Assembly: GCA_951394045.1 (NCBI GenBank)
Contig: OX595990.1
Coordinates: 1 to 64,000, forward strand
Length of the DNA: 64,000 nucleotides
Reading direction: 5' to 3'
From: Nitzschia sp. DOCU1
Lineage: Eukaryota; Bacillariophyta; Bacillariophyceae; Bacillariales; Bacillariaceae
Shown one piece after another: positions 19,490 through 29,145 of the stretch (position 1 is the stretch's first letter; every line of letters begins with the position of its first letter). Made by a program: the position numbers and the translations under genes. The notes beneath the pieces were generated by a model that was not told the origin of the DNA, made no database searches, and was given only the letters and a program-made list of their open reading frames with translations.

Positions 19490-20167
19490 GCGTTGGCTAC
19501 AACTACAAAAGTGGAGAGATGTTCTCAGTGGAAGAATCGTGCCAAGGCAATCCCTGTTTCAATCATGTTTCAAGCCTTGTTGCAGTAGCGACCGACGAGA
19601 TCGACAAGAAGCCGAGGCTATTTTGGAAAGTAGTCGGCATGATAATGTCTCGCCACAAGAACTCAAAGATTTGAAACGACGGCATCAACAGACGGTGGAT
19701 CGACTATGGGCGGCCTTTGATTTGGCGTCGGCAGTAGCGCATTTGCATAAGCATCATATTATGCATCGCGATTTGAAGCCGGATAATATTGGATTCGATA
19801 TTGTGAGTACTATCGCTTTGGCAGAAACCATTTGGGGGCGAGTCTAACTGTTTCTTGTTGCCTCGTGCGCTCGCACCATAAGTCGCAACAGACAAACTAT
19901 ATGACGATGGACAAGTTACAGCGGCTGGTCTGGAATGATACGTATCAGCGGCGGCCCAAAATTCTAGTCGTTGCTAACAGCACCAGCAATTATGCACTTG
20001 TCGACGAACAATTGACTCTGTTTTCGACATCACCCAAGGCTGCTTGGACAAAAGAATGGAAGGCCCTACCGGTAGTGGAATCTTCGTGGCATCATTATGC
20101 TTCTCGACGCCCAACCATAGAGCATGTGGAGCAAGAGCTTAAAAAAACGTCTGAAAAAGGGAATTGA
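19490..20167 (+). pseudogene. Ser/Thr protein kinase remnant (copy A)
   Basis: Two kinase-like pieces: HIMHRDLKPDNIGFDI, a perfect catalytic loop (near 19750-19800), and a C-terminal piece ending SRRPTIEHVEQELKK (near 20105-20150), the subdomain XI pattern. The DFG region is missing and the APE segment is reduced to LAP-stop. Compared with copy B, about 357 bp are deleted between GGCTACAA and CTACAAAAG, removing the N-lobe. The DRLYDTLE and DLASAVAHLH blocks seen in B recall large diatom kinase families. It cannot be catalytic here. Confidence 0.7.
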
Positions 20168-22287
20168 AGTAATGGACAGCTTCATGGTGGACTTGATAAA
20201 TTGCTTGAGAGCAAACGACTTTCACACAATGCCCGGAGATCGACCTTTGTCTATCATCCACCAGCTGCGAACAACAATGTGCGGGAACGAGGCGCCCCGT
20301 CGATCTACAAGTGCAGAGGCCCGAGCTACTGTCTTGACTTGGTGGGGTAGCTCCACACGTCTATTCTCTGGCAGACATCAGGATGCTAAAAGACAAAGAC
20401 GGAGTCAGTTGTTTGCAACGGACGCCTGAGCCGGCTCTGGCAAATGTGAGTGAAGATTCCTAGTGTCGAGTATTGCCAGCAAGATTTCCCGGCGTTCCAA
20501 AGGCCGAGCCAACTCGAATCTGCCAACATTCCGTCAAGAATCCCATCCATCCATGAATACCTTTGTCGATCAATCCAGCCCAGGCTCCCGACTTGAAGGT
20601 TACCCAGTTTTGCGCTGTAAACTTATCCAATCTCAACTTGTGCAAGTTAAAGAAGGGGACCATGAGATAACAGGGATGTTCAATAGTCCATTGCGGGCTA
20701 CCGTCGATCCTGTCGGTTATATTGATCATTGCGGCGGGCTACCGTCGATCCTGTCGATTTTTGGGTGCCCGACCGGTATTCGTCTCTCGCATTCCTTTGG
20801 AACAAGGATCGGCCGTGTTGCTGTGGTCCAGCTGGCCTTGGATTAGTCGACTGTACGGTGTCTCGGGCAATGATATCATGGCCCTTCTATTGTATACCAC
20901 GCTGGATCTTGGTAATGCCTATTCTTTTGCACCACGAGGAGAATACACTGGGTTAGGAGACGGGGAAGCAAAGTTCGTTCGTTCTTGCCCGTGGCCTTTC
21001 GGTATATGATTCAAGTTTCTGAGGAGATGTATCCACCCAATTGATTGCAATCCAAAGTACGACGACGAAGCGAACAAGCCGAACCTGACGACAAAGTAGA
21101 GAGTGATGTACACGATGCGCAAAAAGGAAGCGTCGCCGAGAACCGACCCTATCGGTAGCGTCCCCAGTTTTGGTCATTCGGCTACGCTTTCAATACGAAT
21201 GGGCTAATGGCGTATATACTATTTGCTGGATGCCGGAGTCGTCGTCTTTCCTGCGACCAAGCTGGCCAAACGGAGTTCAAGACCCTGTCGACGAGGATTT
21301 GATCCTTCCGGAAGCCACCTTCCAGAATATCCATCGCCCTCCGTGTTTGGCATTTCAGTCGACTCTGTGCGCTCCTTGCTAAAGTGCTTCGATATTCTGA
21401 AACGTCTTTGTCTCAGTGGAATGGATCCGGATTATATCGACCGGACATTTTGCTTGGAGAATGCTCAGAATGGGACCATCCGGTTGTCATCACACTCGGG
21501 AACCGGTCCTTGCCTATCCCGATGATGTCTTATTGCACCATTTGGCACGAGTCATTTCTACCAGAATATCCGTCGCCCTTTGTCTCAGCGGAATGGAACC
21601 GGATTATATCGACCGGAGATTTTGCTTGGAGAATGCTCAGAATGGGACCATCCGGTTGTCATCACACTCGGGAAGGGTCCTTGCCTACGTTCGAAGATTT
21701 ACTTTCGTCGGACAGTGCGCAATAAGTCGACAAACCGGTCAATACTCGTGGTATCCTGACAACCGACGAAGATATAGCATTCCGGGGGATATTGGCGAGC
21801 TCCCACTACTGGCTCCCATGGGTAGTCGATACGTTTGAGGACGACCCGAGAAAGCAGGTCATGTCGAACTATAAATCAATGATGGCTTTCCCTTCCCTCT
21901 GTTTAGAGCTCAATGAAACTCGCCACGTGGAAAAATCAAGCAATCTTCCCGTCCTGCCGACCCAAATGCAGCCTCCGACACAGAAGCTACTATTGCCGAC
22001 GACTCGGCCAAGAAAGCCGCTGCCCAGCAAATACGATATATCTTGGACGACGCCCGCGTGAGAGTCAAGAATCCTGCCTCCGCTGAAGTACTTGACCATA
22101 TAATGTTTCGATTCAAAGATTTCTCGAACGACGATGGGCTGGCTAAAGTCATGTTGCGTCGTCCCGGAAGGCGCGCACCTTGCGTCTGCTGCCAAATCCA
22201 AGGGAGTGGCTTTTATTCTTGCCATGTGATGCGTGGCAATCCTGATTTTGATTTTATTGCGAACTGGCCGAATATGGGAGGTATTGA
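20168..22287 (+). pseudogene. Decayed region between kinase and retrotransposon (copy A)
   Basis: Many short ORFs; none is recognisable. There is a duplicated 23-bp block (GGGCTACCGTCGATCCTGTC, near 20695 and 20733). A 172-bp-spaced tandem repeat at 21411-21500 and 21583-21672 (single in copy B) encodes YRP(D/E)ILLGECSEWDHPVV in one frame. A piece near 21100-21150 resembles 30168-30213 in the same unit. The last 270 bp hold AAQQIRYILDDARVRVK and FRFKDFSNDD, faintly like a paired amphipathic helix. Copy B has a small deletion inside this (after GTGAGAGTCA). Confidence 0.35.
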
Positions 22288-22515
22288 TGTTGAATTTACC
22301 TGATAACACCACCGGCTATCGATAAAAGACAGTCGCTCTCACGACAAACTAAATTCTATCCAGTTAATGAGAGCTTCGTCTCTTTCATCGTTTACACAAC
22401 AAATCCAAAATACTCATCTTCAATTGCCAATCGGCATGTCCACGTCGACAATCAACAGCCGTCATCAATTCGGGTCATTTTTTGAGTCATTCGACTGAAT
22501 CCCCATTTTCCAACA
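22288..22515 (-). repeat. 3' LTR (element sense)
   Basis: 228 bp, TG…CA ends, identical by eye to 27571-27798. The short purine run AGGAGTG directly upstream in element sense (22516-22523) is the candidate polypurine tract, though it is weak. Confidence 0.93.
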
Positions 22516-22550
22516 CACTCCTGTGATGTGCGGTGATGGTAACAAGCACA

Positions 22551-25500
22551 TCAATCATCTTTGAGATTCAGGAGCAGCTTTCGGAACTTCTTAAATTTGC
22601 TTCCTTGAAGCGGCTTGGTGAAGATGTCAGCGATCATGTCATCCGTGGGACAGTACACGACTGAAATCCCGCTTCCACTTCGGATTGCATCGGTGATAAA
22701 GAAATGACGGATGTTCATGTGACGTGTCCTCTTGCCTGATGAGGCCTTGCCGTTCTTCTCGAGCTGCATCGCACTTGTATTGTCCTGATACAACACCGTA
22801 TCCAGCTTGTATCCCTGCCACTCCAGGAAATTCTTGGTCCACATGATGTTGCCCATCGCATCATCAACTGCAATGATTTCCGCTTCAGTTGAACTGCGAG
22901 TGTTCAATTTTTGCTTCACAGATTGTGCGAGGGAACCCCCTTTTCCGAGCGACATGACACTTCCAGTGTGGCTTCGAAAGTCCGGATGAACAGCAAAAGC
23001 ACCGTCCACCCACCAGCGGACCAATGACATCTTCTTGTCTGGCTCTAGCGTCAGGACCAGATCCTTTGACCCGCGAAGATATTTGATACATCGACTGAGT
23101 TTCTTGTAGTCCTCACTGGTTGGATTCTGCACCCGAGTCGTCAGGAATGCAACCGCGGTCTGAATATCTGGCCTTGCCCTGCGCGACAAATATAACAATT
23201 TTGCTGTGAGATGGTGGAACAATTCCTTCCTCGGATCATCAAGATTATCAGTGTCCTGGGAAACATCGAAGAGATTCTCTGCAGCCGGAGTAGTGGACAC
23301 CCCTTTCATATCCTCGGGCACCTCCTCCAGCAGCTCGTCAATATACTTGTGCATCGAGATCACAACACTCCCGGCCGTCGAGTAATCAAACGTCATGCCC
23401 AGATACTCGTGGACCTTGCCCCTGGTGACCGACAAGGGCTTTAATTTTCCAAATCTTGCGTCGAGCGAGGTAACGAGGCCATCGATTAGAGTCTCATCCA
23501 CACTTGAAATTTTTAAATCATCAACATGCCATGTGACTGTTATCTGCTTTCCGTTCACCGTTTTGTTTGCAACACACCAATCATAGGGATTCACTTCGAA
23601 TCCGAGGCGTTCCAATTCCGCCGACAGATCCACCCAGAACAGATACGAAGCCTGGACTGTACCGTACAATGCTTTCTTGAGTCTCGCGTACACAGCAGGC
23701 TTGCCTCTCTCCTCAACAATAAATTCACGATATTTGGGGTTGACCTGGCATAACAGTTCCACCATTGGTCCTTGGATTCGGATGTGTATCACCTCGTCCA
23801 CCGCCGTCTGCATGAAAGCCCCCGGTATGTCAAGCGTCACGACAGTCCTCTCTTCCAGAGCGTCAATGGCGGCGGTGAGAAAAACAGACTCGGTCATCGC
23901 AGTTGGGGAGCTTGTTTCCTCTTTGGTCTTGTAGAGCCTCTGGCGCCTACCGTCCGCACAGCCGCGCCCCTTTATCTTTCCACTCCGTTTTTGTTTCAGG
24001 AACATCAAATAAGGGAGGGCATCGCATCGCTCTTTCGGCGAGAGCATATGTTTGTGCACCGGTTCCAGCACATCCATCATATCAAGCTGCATCATCTCGG
24101 ATTTCACAGCATCAGCTCCGGGCTGGCCAAATACTTTTAGGCCCTTCGCTACAGGATATTGTGTGAGCATCACTTCTGCCAAAGCAAATTTGCACATTGC
24201 TTTCATGGCGGCCTTCCTGCGATCGTGTGCCCGAGCAATGGTCTTTGGCTGAAACTTCTTCCAGATATCGGCATTTTGGCTTGCAAGTTTATTGACAATA
24301 ATTTCGTTCTGTACCAGAAGGTAGCGTGGCTTTTTTCGTGGGCGAAGATCGTATTCGGATTGCCGTTTTCCGTATCGGCGATCCATTTCAGCATCCATAT
24401 TGTCCTCGTCGTTGCCATCCAAGGACTCCTCGTCATCCCCAATATCGCCGGTGGTGTCAGGGCGAGCGATGAGAGCAGGGGCTTCATCCACTCCTGCACT
24501 TTGACCGTCGCGGACCTTGTCGTCCACTCCTGTGCTTTCATCATCGTCCTGGCTTGCTTCGTCATCCGCTTCATCCTCCTCCTCTGCCTCATTATTGTCG
24601 GTGCTGGAAGTATCGTCGTCTGTGGGCTCACTGGCGTTGGTCGCATCATTGTTGGTATTGCGTGGCGCCGCATCATTATCATCCACTCCTGTGCGACCAT
24701 CGGGCTCTGGGTCGTAGTCTTCGCTGCGCATTGAGACATCATCCTGATGGCTCTGTTCGTATGAGCTATCATCATCGTCGTCTTCATCATGGACCACCTC
24801 GCCATTACTAAATTGGAATAGCAGGTCCTGAGACGCATGGCTCTGCTGGCCAAGCCAATTTACCCTGTCGATGACACTTTGGGGCATGGGGAGGCGTGTC
24901 CAGACCCAGCGAGTGATACGCCGCCCTGTTGACAGATTCATAAAGTAGTGTCCACCCTGAATATTCCCAGTCGGCCTGAGGGCAATAGCACCCAGCGTGC
25001 GAGGGGACATTGAATTATCTCCTTCTTCATGGGTCTGCACGTACTCGCCAAATTCCAGTTGACAGTGATCGTGGTAATTAATTTCATACCCTGTTAGAGC
25101 GGTGCGAGGGCTTGTGGCCCCCAGGATTCCTCGACTGGGTGGAAAGACGTTCAACCAGAATGTCACGTTGTAAATCAATTCCACCAACATCAAAAGAGGG
25201 ATCGTCTTGAAAGGCATAGTGTTCCAGATGGCACGAGCCCGTTCCTTCATCACACGGTTAGACCGCTCGATGATGGCTACATGTTCTCCCTTGCCAGCAC
25301 AATTTAGGTATAGTCCACCCTCCATAAGCTGGGACCGTAGGCTCTCAAACTCAAAGTCCCCATCAAGCCGAAGAATATTGAAGCCTCGCTGTTTCCAACG
25401 GGTTGCCACGGCTAGTAGTTGCTTGCCAATGTACTTTGCTTGTCGGTTGCGAAGCATCATTGCGGTACGAAAAGGAATGTTGTCGCCGATGGTCACGAGA

Positions 25501-27554
25501 AAAGGGACCTTATTCACAAAAAGAATATCTCCAGAGAGGACAACATTGCGGTACCGCTCCATTATCACCCGAGGCACATTGATAAATGCAGCCCGGGTCG
25601 AGTTGGGATCGCGGCGGACTGTCTTCCCTTTCAGGGACCCCACGTTGGGTCCAAGAATGTCTTCGGCAGCCACGACATCATCTCTGGTGATGGGGCAGTC
25701 GGGGAGTAGCTTGTTCGTGATGACTTCAAGGAAAGTGCTCGTTGATGGTCGTCCAATAATATTCTGTAGTCGACGGGCCTTCAAGGCCTGCATGTAGTCT
25801 CGGTTGGTGTACTTAGACTTATTTTCCTCTACGGTAGTGACAAGAGCTGTTCCCTCACGCTTGGACGTGTCATGCACGTAGAGATTGCACGCATGTTTTA
25901 TGAACTTGCGAGAAGTGCCATCGGCTTTATGCACCACAAAAGCATTCTCAGAGCCCTTGCTGTCGTAGGTCACGTGAAACTTCTCAGATACTCTGCTGAG
26001 TGACAGGATGTTGGCGATCCCACTTTCCAGGAACCACACAGTTCCATAGCCCTCGTAGTCGCCCACCATGTCAGTGGTGGCCATGCCGGCATTGCACCTG
26101 ATGCTCATGGTGGTGGGGCCTCTTCGGATATTTGTCAGGAGATGCTTGTTGCAGAATACATCCACGGTGGATTGACTGTCGAGCAGAATCCACCATGGGG
26201 AAATTCTGTTGCCCTTATCATTGGCTTGCCCAGCCAACACCAGACTCCCCACGGTTGCAAATTGAAACTGTTGGTCCTCGAACCAGTTCCAATTATCGTC
26301 AGTCTGGCCGGACATAAACATCTGGGTGCCACTCTCCCCTCCAGCTTGATTGCCCGAAGATTGCTCTTCGTTGCTCTCCTCAGCATCGCCATCCTCACCT
26401 TCGTTGCCCTCTTGAGTCATGGAGGCTCCGCTCTTGTCGAGGGGCTTACCATCCTTGTCAGTACTCTGTTCGCAATTTGGGGCAATGTGCCCTGGTCGGC
26501 CACAGCGGTAGCAGGTCCTCGTATTCTTCCCCTGGCTAGAGCTTTGGGCGAAGGCAATCCCATCCTGGACGCCCCCAAGTACCTTCATCAGGTACGAGGG
26601 GTTATTTTTCCAGTTCGATAGGAGATGATAGGCATCGATGAGGTTCTTTGGGTACTTGTCATTGCCCTGAATATAATCATTCTCCAGATCCTGGATCAGG
26701 AGCCCATATCTGTTGCGGTCCGCTCCCATCAGGAATGCCACTGCAAGATACTGCTGCCGGGCGGCTTGTCTCGCTGCCTTCCTCTCAGCATCCGAGGCGG
26801 CTCCATAGGATAATCCAATCGCGGCTAGTTGGGACTGCACCAATGCTTCGTCAACCCCAATCTCGGCCCCATTCGACTCCAGCACATTAACAACATTTTC
26901 AAACCGTTCGTAGTATTCCACAGTGTCCATAGTACCTTGAGCAAGAGAGTAGAATTTTCTCTTCGAGAGATGCATGGCCACAGCATCATGTTTCTGTTTC
27001 TGGAATTGAAAGCATACTGTCTTGATCTCCTTGATCAGACCAATTCCATCGGACTGTGACTTTATGGTCAGGTGGGTTGCCATGCCTTCAAGTTTAGCTC
27101 GAAGAGCATCGGAGCACTGCCCCCAAACGAGTGAGTACAGCTTCTTCACATTCTCTTCGACTGTCAATTCCTTTTTAACGTGGAGCTTAACACGCTCTTC
27201 CCAGATACGGATCTCCGTTCTACTTGCCCCGGTTGGTGGGTCGACGGGCGGCTGAATCGAGGGCACACGCAGGCTCTCGATGGCGGTTTTCATCTCCCCA
27301 CCCATGGGGAATGTTCGCCCAACGTATTCTGCGATTTCTTTGGTTGTCTTAGTGAAGCTCTCTTCCTGCTTCGCGGTTCCGAAATCATAAATGTGATCCT
27401 TCAGATCAGCAGTCCTTCCAACAAATTTGGTGACAGTCCTCACGGACCCATGCCTGCGATTTACCGATTGTTTTCGGTTCTTCGCCTTGGAGGAATGGCC
27501 CTGACTTTGTTGCCCTGCAGCCACGGCAGGGGTCTTCTTAACGTCTGGCGCCAT
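22551..27554 (-). CDS. CoDi/copia Gag-Pol polyprotein, 1667 residues
   Basis: The single frame starts 17 bp inside the 5' LTR. Gag occupies about residues 1-340 and ends in a CCHC zinc knuckle (CYRCGRPGHIAPNC, about 345-358). Protease has the active-site strand LLDSQSTVDVF (about 455), with DSQ instead of the common D(S/T)G. Integrase has Asp near 675 (SGDILFVNK), LRLDGDFEFE near 733 and IIERSNR near 765. A very acidic, low-complexity linker of about 150 residues follows. RT has VTLDIPGAFMQT and the polymerase box WHVDDLK (about 1343; Tyr of the usual YVDD is His). RNase H has WVDGAF, STEAEIIAVD (about 1558) and LYQDNTSA, then RTRHMNIRHFFI. It copies element RNA into DNA and inserts it. No frameshift separates gag and pol. 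Confidence 0.93.
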   Translation of the reverse strand: MAPDVKKTPAVAAGQQSQGHSSKAKNRKQSVNRRHGSVRTVTKFVGRTADLKDHIYDFGTAKQEESFTKTTKEIAEYVGRTFPMGGEMKTAIESLRVPSIQPPVDPPTGASRTEIRIWEERVKLHVKKELTVEENVKKLYSLVWGQCSDALRAKLEGMATHLTIKSQSDGIGLIKEIKTVCFQFQKQKHDAVAMHLSKRKFYSLAQGTMDTVEYYERFENVVNVLESNGAEIGVDEALVQSQLAAIGLSYGAASDAERKAARQAARQQYLAVAFLMGADRNRYGLLIQDLENDYIQGNDKYPKNLIDAYHLLSNWKNNPSYLMKVLGGVQDGIAFAQSSSQGKNTRTCYRCGRPGHIAPNCEQSTDKDGKPLDKSGASMTQEGNEGEDGDAEESNEEQSSGNQAGGESGTQMFMSGQTDDNWNWFEDQQFQFATVGSLVLAGQANDKGNRISPWWILLDSQSTVDVFCNKHLLTNIRRGPTTMSIRCNAGMATTDMVGDYEGYGTVWFLESGIANILSLSRVSEKFHVTYDSKGSENAFVVHKADGTSRKFIKHACNLYVHDTSKREGTALVTTVEENKSKYTNRDYMQALKARRLQNIIGRPSTSTFLEVITNKLLPDCPITRDDVVAAEDILGPNVGSLKGKTVRRDPNSTRAAFINVPRVIMERYRNVVLSGDILFVNKVPFLVTIGDNIPFRTAMMLRNRQAKYIGKQLLAVATRWKQRGFNILRLDGDFEFESLRSQLMEGGLYLNCAGKGEHVAIIERSNRVMKERARAIWNTMPFKTIPLLMLVELIYNVTFWLNVFPPSRGILGATSPRTALTGYEINYHDHCQLEFGEYVQTHEEGDNSMSPRTLGAIALRPTGNIQGGHYFMNLSTGRRITRWVWTRLPMPQSVIDRVNWLGQQSHASQDLLFQFSNGEVVHDEDDDDDSSYEQSHQDDVSMRSEDYDPEPDGRTGVDDNDAAPRNTNNDATNASEPTDDDTSSTDNNEAEEEDEADDEASQDDDESTGVDDKVRDGQSAGVDEAPALIARPDTTGDIGDDEESLDGNDEDNMDAEMDRRYGKRQSEYDLRPRKKPRYLLVQNEIIVNKLASQNADIWKKFQPKTIARAHDRRKAAMKAMCKFALAEVMLTQYPVAKGLKVFGQPGADAVKSEMMQLDMMDVLEPVHKHMLSPKERCDALPYLMFLKQKRSGKIKGRGCADGRRQRLYKTKEETSSPTAMTESVFLTAAIDALEERTVVTLDIPGAFMQTAVDEVIHIRIQGPMVELLCQVNPKYREFIVEERGKPAVYARLKKALYGTVQASYLFWVDLSAELERLGFEVNPYDWCVANKTVNGKQITVTWHVDDLKISSVDETLIDGLVTSLDARFGKLKPLSVTRGKVHEYLGMTFDYSTAGSVVISMHKYIDELLEEVPEDMKGVSTTPAAENLFDVSQDTDNLDDPRKELFHHLTAKLLYLSRRARPDIQTAVAFLTTRVQNPTSEDYKKLSRCIKYLRGSKDLVLTLEPDKKMSLVRWWVDGAFAVHPDFRSHTGSVMSLGKGGSLAQSVKQKLNTRSSTEAEIIAVDDAMGNIMWTKNFLEWQGYKLDTVLYQDNTSAMQLEKNGKASSGKRTRHMNIRHFFITDAIRSGSGISVVYCPTDDMIADIFTKPLQGSKFKKFRKLLLNLKDD

Positions 27555-27556
27555 TT

Positions 27557-27570
27557 TTAACTGGATAGAA
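27557..27570 (-). promoter_or_regulatory. Candidate primer-binding site complementary to the LTR itself
   Basis: Immediately inside the 5' LTR (element sense) lies TTCTATCCAGTTAA. Its exact reverse complement, TTAACTGGATAGAA, occurs inside the LTR at 27650-27637 (minus strand). One further pair is formed by the last LTR base, giving 15 consecutive pairs. In element sense this places a complement about 80 nt upstream of the PBS position, as expected if the RNA 5' end folds back to prime. No tRNA match was evident to me. Confidence 0.6.
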
Positions 27571-27798
27571 TGTTGAATTTACCTGATAACACCACCGGCT
27601 ATCGATAAAAGACAGTCGCTCTCACGACAAACTAAATTCTATCCAGTTAATGAGAGCTTCGTCTCTTTCATCGTTTACACAACAAATCCAAAATACTCAT
27701 CTTCAATTGCCAATCGGCATGTCCACGTCGACAATCAACAGCCGTCATCAATTCGGGTCATTTTTTGAGTCATTCGACTGAATCCCCATTTTCCAACA
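27571..27798 (-). repeat. 5' LTR (element sense)
   Basis: 228 bp. It contains TGAGTCA (27766-27772), a GCN4/AP-1-type bZIP site, close to the U3 start, and an initiator-like CTCATTAAC around 27648-27655 that could mark the transcription start. Both are predictions from sequence. Confidence 0.93.
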
Positions 27799-27803
27799 AT
27801 TGA

Positions 27804-28094
27804 TGGCCTGCTAGCACGTACAAAGATTCTCAGCTCGTTGATGTTAACCCGACGTCAGCGCCCGACGAGAATCCAGCTGGGTAATCGTTGGAACAGAGAC
27901 ACGACGATGACAAGAACGAAATGGAGGAGACGCTACCATCGACCCATCTGAGCAACTGGAAACTGCTTGAAAGGCTCTTGAAAAAGCTAACTACCTCCAC
28001 CAGCAAGTGGACGCTCTGGCATTTCAAGCCGTGTGACTTGGAGCAAAGTTCATAAAGATGTGTTTCCGATTGACCCAACGGACGGTCGCTATAT
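27804..28094 (+). pseudogene. Decayed coiled region before the PHD finger (copy A)
   Basis: It resumes the unit after the retrotransposon. Frames change frequently. The recognisable pieces are acidic (HDDDKNEMEETLPS) and a helical KALEKANYLHQQVDALAFQA near 27965-28030. It is probably the N-terminal side of paralogue II. It aligns with 49460-49750 in copy B. Confidence 0.35.
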
Positions 28095-28328
28095 TTGGTT
28101 CACTATTTGCGGCTGAGCGGGGATGTTTTGTGCTGCGACGGCTGTTCCAACGTTGTGCATACAAAATGTGTCGGCCTGCCCGGGATCCCTGAAGAAGATT
28201 GGTATTGCGAAACGTGTGCGCCCATTGGTAAAGAAACACCATCGGTCGCCGGCCCCCGACCTGGCAGAGGGTCCTTCGGTTGCTACCTGTGCCGAGGCTG
28301 GGACGTCGGCAGTCAAGGGCGGTTGTGA
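28095..28328 (+). pseudogene. PHD finger, paralogue II (copy A)
   Basis: The frame reads GDVLCCDGCSNVVHTKC followed by GLPGIPEEDWYCETC. This is the second half of a canonical C4HC3 PHD finger (Cys pair, His, Cys, Trp and final Cys pair), the module that reads histone H3 tails. The first Cys pair is lost (HYLRLSGD where C-x-x-C-G is expected), so the first zinc site is incomplete. A GCYLCRG motif follows and the frame then stops. Copy B at 49751-49984 has the same sequence. Confidence 0.75.
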
Positions 28329-28493
28329 CCATGAGGATACTACTAGACCTCGGATTGAAGAGACGAAGGACGACGATCCAGCTCCATCTGCATACACGAA
28401 CTCGACTGAAGATAGAGGCGGCGTTTTGAAAATGGTGGGATTGGACGGCCACGCCTGACACCATCAGTTACCGAGGCCGATAGAGAGGACGAG

Positions 28494-29080
28494 GTGTCCG
28501 ATTCCAAAGAGCCTGGGGTGGCTTTTGTCACCTCAAATGTTGCGGCGTCGAACGACAATAATGTCGGTCCTATAAAACCTACTCCAGCTGCTCTCCCCCC
28601 AAAGCCCTTGATAAGCGACGACGAGTTTGAAGAGCAGGCTGACGATCTCGAACGTGTACGTGACGCCCTTCACAAGCTCTACGTTTCTTCTGATCCCAAC
28701 GACGAGGTGTCCGATTTGCCACATCAAATGCTGCCGCGTCGAACGACAACAATGCCGGTCCTATTAAACCTACTCCAGCTGCTCTCACCCGAAAGCCCTT
28801 GATAAGCGACGACGAGTTTGAAGAGCAGGCTGACGATCTCGAACGTGTACGTGACGCCCTTCACAAGCTCATTTTTCTTCTGATCCCAACGACGAGGTGT
28901 CCGATTTGCCACATCAAATGCTGCCGCGTCGAACGACAACAATGCCGGTCCTATTAAACCTACTCCAGCTGCTCTCCCCCCAAAGCCCTTGATAAGCGAC
29001 GACGAGTTTGAAGAGCAGGCTGACGATCTCGAACGTGTACGTGACGCCCTTCACAAGCTCATTTTTCTTCTGATCCCAAC
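28494..29080 (+). repeat. 190-bp tandem repeat, about three units (copy A only)
   Basis: Units start at AAAGCCCTT (28601, 28792, 28982; period 190-191). Copy B has one unit only (50260). In frame, a unit encodes SNVAASNDNN, KPTPAALPPKPLISDDEFEE and QADDLERVRDALHKL, a Pro-rich acidic segment. Because 190/191 is not a multiple of three, each added unit shifts the frame, so the expansion broke the gene in copy A. Confidence 0.85.
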
Positions 29081-29145
29081 AAGCCCTCGTCGAACGACGC
29101 CACTTCCATCAAGAACTCCGCCAAACATTCGAGGACGCCACTTCC

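Larger units (their letters stand above)
22288..27798 (-). mobile_element. Complete Ty1/copia LTR retrotransposon, CoDi type
   Basis: 5,511 bp bounded by 228-bp LTRs that begin TG and end CA, with one long polyprotein frame between them on the minus strand. The gene order is gag, protease, integrase, RT, RNase H, which defines copia. The two LTRs look identical by eye and the frame is unbroken, so the insertion is recent and possibly still mobile. It is present only in copy A, hence younger than the A/B duplication. Confidence 0.95.
22283..27803. other. 5-bp target-site duplication ATTGA around the retrotransposon
   Basis: ATTGA lies at 22283-22287 and 27799-27803, directly outside the element ends. 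Copy B at 49455-49459 has a single ATTGA with continuous flanks (GGGAGGT-ATTGA-TGGCCTG), the precise empty site. Confidence 0.95.

Noticed and set aside
22516..22550. Strong polypurine tract of the retrotransposon
   Set aside because: Only a short AGGAG run precedes the 3' LTR; recorded as weak rather than annotated separately.
22639..27560. Numerous + strand and other-frame ORFs inside the retrotransposon
   Set aside because: Shadows of the 1667-residue polyprotein; the Asp/Glu-rich part opens antisense frames by codon composition.
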